DNA of 64,000 bases from Paenilisteria riparia FSL S10-1204 (lineage in GTDB: Bacteria > Bacillota > Bacilli > Lactobacillales > Listeriaceae): positions 1 through 64,000 of the forward strand of contig NZ_AODL01000025.1 in the NCBI RefSeq assembly GCF_000525995.1, given 5' to 3'. Numbering within the stretch: position 1 is the stretch's first letter; every line of letters begins with the position of its first letter. The notes below the pieces were generated by a model that had not been told where the DNA came from, did not search any database, and was given only the letters and a program-made list of their open reading frames with translations. Of the stretch, positions 63,509 to 64,000 are shown piece by piece. A program made the translations under genes and the position numbers.

Positions 63509-64000
63509 TTAGTTTTCTCCCTTCCAATAAGCATCGATGGCTTCTAAAAGTTGCCGTTCTGCTTCTAGTATCGTGATATTTTTAAGTTGGGTTGCTGCGT
63601 TGGACAAATGTCCTCCACCACCCATTTTTTCCATAATAACTTGCACATTGATTTCACCAAGCGAACGCGCGCTGATACCAATCATTTTATCAGGACGTAA
63701 CGTAATGACAAACGATGCTTGAACACTCTCCATCGATAACATGGTGTCAGCTGCCTGTGCCGCAATAACGGTACCAAAAACCTCATCTTCACGCCCAATC
63801 GCAATCGCCATACCATCATGATATACTTTGAGCGATTCAACCAAGCGACTCCTTTGTCTGAACGTCTCAATATCTTCTTTCAAAAATTGTTGCACGAGAA
63901 CGGTATCAGCACCTAGTGAGCGTAAATAACTCGCCGCGTCAAAAGTTCGCGATCCAGTGCGCAATGTAAAGTTCTTCGTATCGACAACAATTCCCGAAAG
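63509..64000 (-). CDS. gdpP: GdpP c-di-AMP phosphodiesterase, C-terminal part (runs off the window)
   Basis: Only the last 163 residues lie in the window: the end of the DHH domain ([10 protein letters not shown]...[18 protein letters not shown]) and the DHHA1 domain ([32 protein letters not shown]). GdpP is a membrane PAS-GGDEF-DHH/DHHA1 protein that hydrolyses c-di-AMP. The start and N-terminal domains lie beyond position 64000. The order gdpP-rplI-dnaB, with rplI one base after its stop, is conserved in Firmicutes. Confidence 0.93.
   Translation of the reverse strand, partial: LSGIVVDTKNFTLRTGSRTFDAASYLRSLGADTVLVQQFLKEDIETFRQRSRLVESLKVYHDGMAIAIGREDEVFGTVIAAQAADTMLSMESVQASFVITLRPDKMIGISARSLGEINVQVIMEKMGGGGHLSNAATQLKNITILEAERQLLEAIDAYWKGEN

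Overview
The window looks like a low-GC Firmicute chromosome, most probably a Listeria sensu lato species. The right end carries the linked housekeeping genes gdpP, rplI and dnaB. purA lies at 14.4 kb. The type VII secretion genes run esxA-esaA-essA-esaB-essB-essC, the order known from Listeria. In L. monocytogenes and Bacillus purA follows dnaB (dnaC) closely; here about 46 kb separates them, which argues against a classical L. monocytogenes-type strain.

Layout from left to right. 1-8.6 kb is accessory: a 90-bp tandem repeat, an AlbA_2/XRE module, an LXG-TNT toxin operon with two targeting partners and an immunity gene (toxin and immunity both frameshifted), then a small integrative element (XRE repressor, origin-like palindromes, Rep, tyrosine integrase) ending beside tRNA-Lys. 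8.8-14.4 kb holds a GH2 glycosidase and two duplicated secreted DUF5011-type proteins that share a structured 5' leader. purA follows with PurR boxes. 16-24 kb is the variable effector end of the type VII locus: a DUF1672 lipoprotein, a membrane protein, two immunity-like paralogues with an orphan toxin tail between them, a large toxin-like effector and small helical partners. 24-34.5 kb is the secretion machine. 34.7-38 kb holds two small enzymes or binding proteins and a BlaI/M56 pair. 38-41.7 kb is a sugar ABC importer without its own ATPase. 41.8-43.4 kb is a bacteriocin-like cassette (XRE-TPR regulator, secreted hydrophobic protein, 58-aa membrane protein). 43.7-52 kb is a polyol catabolic operon: dehydrogenase, MFS permease, RpiB, DhaK, DhaL, SDR, transketolase and a DeoR regulator. 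52.2-60.8 kb is a universal stress protein plus an alpha-mannoside operon: GH38, GH125, YesL, and a YesM/YesN two-component pair. 60.9-64 kb is a GNAT gene followed by dnaB, rplI and gdpP.

A striking property of the whole window is that eleven genes are broken, and every break sits in a short A or T run and is repaired by removing one base per run. rplI is among them. This looks more like systematic homopolymer over-calling than biology, so the affected genes are listed as frameshifted loci and not as dead genes. Start codons were chosen by ribosome binding site and often differ from the longest possible reading frame.
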